A stretch of DNA of 64,000 nucleotides, taken from NCBI GenBank assembly GCA_964370225.1, contig CAYJII010000005.1, positions 1 to 64,000 on the forward strand. The letters run 5' to 3'. Of the stretch, positions 61,623 through 64,000 are shown piece after piece. Positions within the stretch are counted from its first letter, which is position 1, and each line of letters begins with the position of its first letter. This stretch comes from CAYJII01 sp964370225. GTDB lineage: Bacteria; Bacillota; Clostridia; Oscillospirales; Ruminococcaceae. Below the pieces are notes generated by a model. It did no database searches, was not told the origin of the DNA, and saw only the letters and a list, made by a program, of their open reading frames with translations. Made by a program: the position numbers and the translations under genes.

Positions 61623-63271
61623 TGAAACGCTCAACACTTAATGTAATGATGCGACTGATAGGGCTTGTAAAACCATTGTCACTAGTCATGATTGTTGCTA
61701 TAACTATGGGCTGTATTGGATATATCTGCGCTACGTTTATCACCATTTTAGCTGGATATGCTGTTGTTGATGTGATAAATAATAGTGGTGAAATGCTGGC
61801 AGTTTTTATTGCAATTATTGCGGTCATTGCGGTCATGCGAGGAGTGCTACATTATATTGAGCAGTACTGTAATCACTTTATAGCGTTTAAATTGCTAGCG
61901 CTCATTCGTGATAAGGTTTTTTTGTCATTGCGAAAACTTGCACCAGCTAAGCTTGATGGAAAAGACAAGGGTAATCTTGTTTCTATTATAACGTCTGACA
62001 TCGAGCTATTAGAGGTGTTTTATGCACACACAGTTTCCCCTATTTGTATCGCATTTATCACATCAACTATTATAGTGCTCTTCATCGGTAGCTTTAATAT
62101 AGCGTTGGGAATAATCGCATTAATTGCACATGTTACAATCGGAGTTATTATACCCATTGTCATTTCAAAAAATAGTAAGTCTAGCGGCACTAATCATAGG
62201 GAAAGAGTCGGTAATCTTAACACATATTTTCTTGATAGCTTAAGAGGTTTAAAAGAAATTTTACAGTACCGACACAAAGAAGAAAGAAAAGCTGCGATTG
62301 ACAATCTGTCACTTAAAATGGAGAGTTCTAACAAAAAAATTAAGGGCTATATCGGCGCTACTTACTCAGCAACAAGCTTAGTAATCTTAACTTTTTCTGT
62401 TATACTATTATTCACAGCAAGCATTCTTTATAGTAATGATTTAGTCAATATTACAGGAGTAATCGTACCAACTATCGCACTATTTTCGTCATTTGGAGCA
62501 GTTACTTCCACAGCAAATCTAGGTGCTGGACTCACTCAAACTATCGCTAGCTCAAACCGAGTTTTGGATATTTTAGATGACATACCCGTTGTAGAAGAAG
62601 TAAATGACGGAACAAATATAAAATTTAGTGGTGCGCAATTTAACAATACAAGCTTTTCCTATGGTAACGAAGATATAATAAAAGACTTCACGCTAAAGAT
62701 TAATAGTAATAAAATCCTAGGAATCAGTGGAAAATCTGGTTGTGGAAAATCAACTACACTAAAACTTCTAATGCGCTTTTGGGATGTACAAAAAGGAAAT
62801 GTTACCATATCTGATACTGATATAAAAGCAGTTAACACTAAGGGCTTGAGAGATAATCAAAGTTTTGTAACACAGGAAACTCATATTTTCCAAGATTCAA
62901 TCGAAAACAACATAAAAATCGCAAATGTCAGCGCTAATCGTGAAGATGTAATCGCCGCTGCAAAAAAAGCTTCTCTTCACGAATTTATCCAAACTCTCCC
63001 GAATGGATATGATACTCAGGTTGGCGAATTAGGTGACACAATTTCAGGCGGAGAAAAACAGCGCATTGGTATAGCAAGAGCTTTTTTACATAATGCACCT
63101 CTAATTTTATTAGATGAACCTACCAGCAATTTAGATAGTCTCAACGAAGCAGTAATATTAAAATCACTGAAAGAACAGACCGATAAAACAGTCGTTTTGG
63201 TATCACATAGAAAATCCACCATGAAGATTGCAGACGAAGTTTTAAGCATGGAAACAACGAGGATGAGCTAA
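61622..63271 (+). CDS. CydC-like ABC transporter, membrane-ATPase fusion
   Basis: The 549-residue partner has Walker A GKSGCGKST, signature ISGGEKQR, Walker B LLDEPTSNLD and switch His in VSHRKST, so both ATP sites of the dimer should be active. Its ATG shares a base with the stop of the previous gene, with GGAGGTGA upstream. It is followed without a gap by the YgbA-like gene. Confidence 0.88.
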   Translation: MKRSTLNVMMRLIGLVKPLSLVMIVAITMGCIGYICATFITILAGYAVVDVINNSGEMLAVFIAIIAVIAVMRGVLHYIEQYCNHFIAFKLLALIRDKVFLSLRKLAPAKLDGKDKGNLVSIITSDIELLEVFYAHTVSPICIAFITSTIIVLFIGSFNIALGIIALIAHVTIGVIIPIVISKNSKSSGTNHRERVGNLNTYFLDSLRGLKEILQYRHKEERKAAIDNLSLKMESSNKKIKGYIGATYSATSLVILTFSVILLFTASILYSNDLVNITGVIVPTIALFSSFGAVTSTANLGAGLTQTIASSNRVLDILDDIPVVEEVNDGTNIKFSGAQFNNTSFSYGNEDIIKDFTLKINSNKILGISGKSGCGKSTTLKLLMRFWDVQKGNVTISDTDIKAVNTKGLRDNQSFVTQETHIFQDSIENNIKIANVSANREDVIAAAKKASLHEFIQTLPNGYDTQVGELGDTISGGEKQRIGIARAFLHNAPLILLDEPTSNLDSLNEAVILKSLKEQTDKTVVLVSHRKSTMKIADEVLSMETTRMS

Positions 63272-63588
63272 TGAATAGAGTTGATAATGAAAAGAAAGTT
63301 GTCAAGCTCATGATTGAAGTTTACTGCAAAAAAAATCACAGTGGTAATGCGATATGTAGCGAGTGCAAAGCTTTACTGGATTATGCTTTTTTAAGGGCGG
63401 ATAGATGTCCTTTTAAGGAGAATAAAACGTTTTGCTCCAACTGTACGGTACACTGTTATAAACCTGAGATGAAGGAAAAAATACGTAATGTAATGAGATT
63501 TTCTGGTCCAAGAATGATATTATATCATCCAATTATTGCTATTAAGCATGTTATTTCTACGAAAAGAAAGGGAAAAAAGTCCACATGA
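63271..63588 (+). CDS. YgbA-like nitrous-oxide-stimulated promoter family protein
   Basis: The 105-residue protein has seven cysteines (19, 29, 32, 46, 55, 58, 62) in the pattern of the YgbA family: CSECKALLDYA, then RCPFKENKTFCSNCTVHCY. The E. coli member is induced by nitrosative stress. The C-terminal segment FSGPRMILYHPIIAIKH is the family's end motif. The start overlaps the ABC stop by one base, which suggests that the whole set works together. Confidence 0.87.
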   Translation: MNRVDNEKKVVKLMIEVYCKKNHSGNAICSECKALLDYAFLRADRCPFKENKTFCSNCTVHCYKPEMKEKIRNVMRFSGPRMILYHPIIAIKHVISTKRKGKKST

Positions 63589-63956
63589 AAATAAAGAGAA
63601 TAATATATATTTGCATCGGCTGTGTCGGTTTAGCTTTAGGCGCAGTAGGAGCTGTTGTACCATTGCTACCAGCTTTCCCGTTTTTGCTATTATCCGCGTT
63701 TTGTTTTGGCAGAAGCAGCGAAAAGCTAGATAACTGGTTTAAAGGTACAAAGCTATATAAAAACAACTTGGAAACTTATGTTAAAGGCGAAGGCATGACG
63801 AAAAAGACAAAAATTAAGATAATGTTCTTAGTGACGATGCTTATGACAATCGGTTTTATCATGATGAACGCAGTCCCTATCGGACAGATTATCCTGTTTT
63901 TTGTGTGGGTTTTTCACATTGTATACTTCAGTTTCGTAGTAAAAAACCTTAAGTAA
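63585..63956 (+). CDS. YbaN (DUF454) family inner-membrane protein
   Basis: The 123-residue protein has helices at about 6-41 and two more near 84-118, with GAVGAVVPLLPAFPFLLLSAFCFGRSSEKLDNW as the conserved region. Function is unknown. The ATG overlaps the YgbA stop by 4 nt. The order ABC, ABC, YgbA, YbaN is a tight operon. Confidence 0.88.
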   Translation: MKIKRIIYICIGCVGLALGAVGAVVPLLPAFPFLLLSAFCFGRSSEKLDNWFKGTKLYKNNLETYVKGEGMTKKTKIKIMFLVTMLMTIGFIMMNAVPIGQIILFFVWVFHIVYFSFVVKNLK

Positions 63957-64000
63957 GCATTTTATCTTGATTTTTATAATCTAAAATACCCCCAAAAAAT

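Overview
The window looks like the chromosome of a low-GC anaerobic Firmicute of class Clostridia. The DNA is AT-rich, and start codons are ATG, TTG or GTG behind strong GGAGG-type ribosome binding sites. Sigma-A-like promoters and hairpin-plus-T-run terminators are frequent. Clostridial markers include the SCIFF ranthipeptide pair, a 2-oxoacid:ferredoxin oxidoreductase with clostridial ferredoxins, DarA (c-di-AMP receptor), RicT and a DUF1540 protein. A run of ten N at 44764-44773 shows that this is a draft scaffold. Nearly all of the sequence reads as ordinary chromosome; I see no prophage, insertion sequence, CRISPR array, tRNA or rRNA.

Layout. 1-4.4 kb: a truncated unknown gene, an M23 peptidase, a thioesterase, a GNAT acetyltransferase and pth. 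4.4-8.1 kb (minus): the glycolytic genes pgk-tpiA-gpmI. 8.2-19.1 kb (minus): a DegV protein, then the translation/transcription operon rimP-nusA-rnpM-ylxQ-infB-rbfA-nrnA-truB-ribF, followed in the same direction by a D,D-carboxypeptidase and trmL. 19-24 kb: an aldo/keto reductase with a ferredoxin-like tail and a heterodimeric ABC exporter. 24-27 kb: a P-loop ATPase and a four-subunit 2-oxoacid:ferredoxin oxidoreductase. 27-33 kb: darA-holB-ricT, a small ferredoxin with a switch-like leader, then rpsO and pnp with structured leaders. 33-36 kb: a CBM9-like protein, an AraC regulator and a URO-D-family protein. 36-41 kb: an NfeD-like/flotillin pair, the SCIFF peptide and its radical SAM maturase, and an Orn/Lys/Arg decarboxylase. 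41-44 kb: copA-copZ. 44-50.7 kb: a PAS/GGDEF/GAF signalling protein (split by the gap), a MATE exporter, an esterase, an alpha-galactosidase and a DUF1540 protein. 50.7-55.5 kb (minus): an ArsR-controlled operon with a permease, a CoA-disulfide-reductase/rhodanese, two thioredoxin-like proteins and a CcdA-like protein. 55.5-58.3 kb (minus): an ABC-2 exporter. 58.3-64 kb: an unknown membrane protein, then a CydDC-like ABC pair, a YgbA-like protein and a YbaN protein.

The most unusual signal is a pair of 188-nt intergenic elements, at 4191-4378 and 59596-59783 in the same orientation. They align end to end and share six hairpins, several kept by compensatory base changes. This points to a conserved structured RNA or a structured repeat family that ordinary gene annotation would miss. 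Other leads are the mutually exclusive hairpins ahead of the small ferredoxin, the palindrome over the promoter of the CydDC/YgbA/YbaN cluster, and the ArsR operator in front of the thiol-redox/permease operon.
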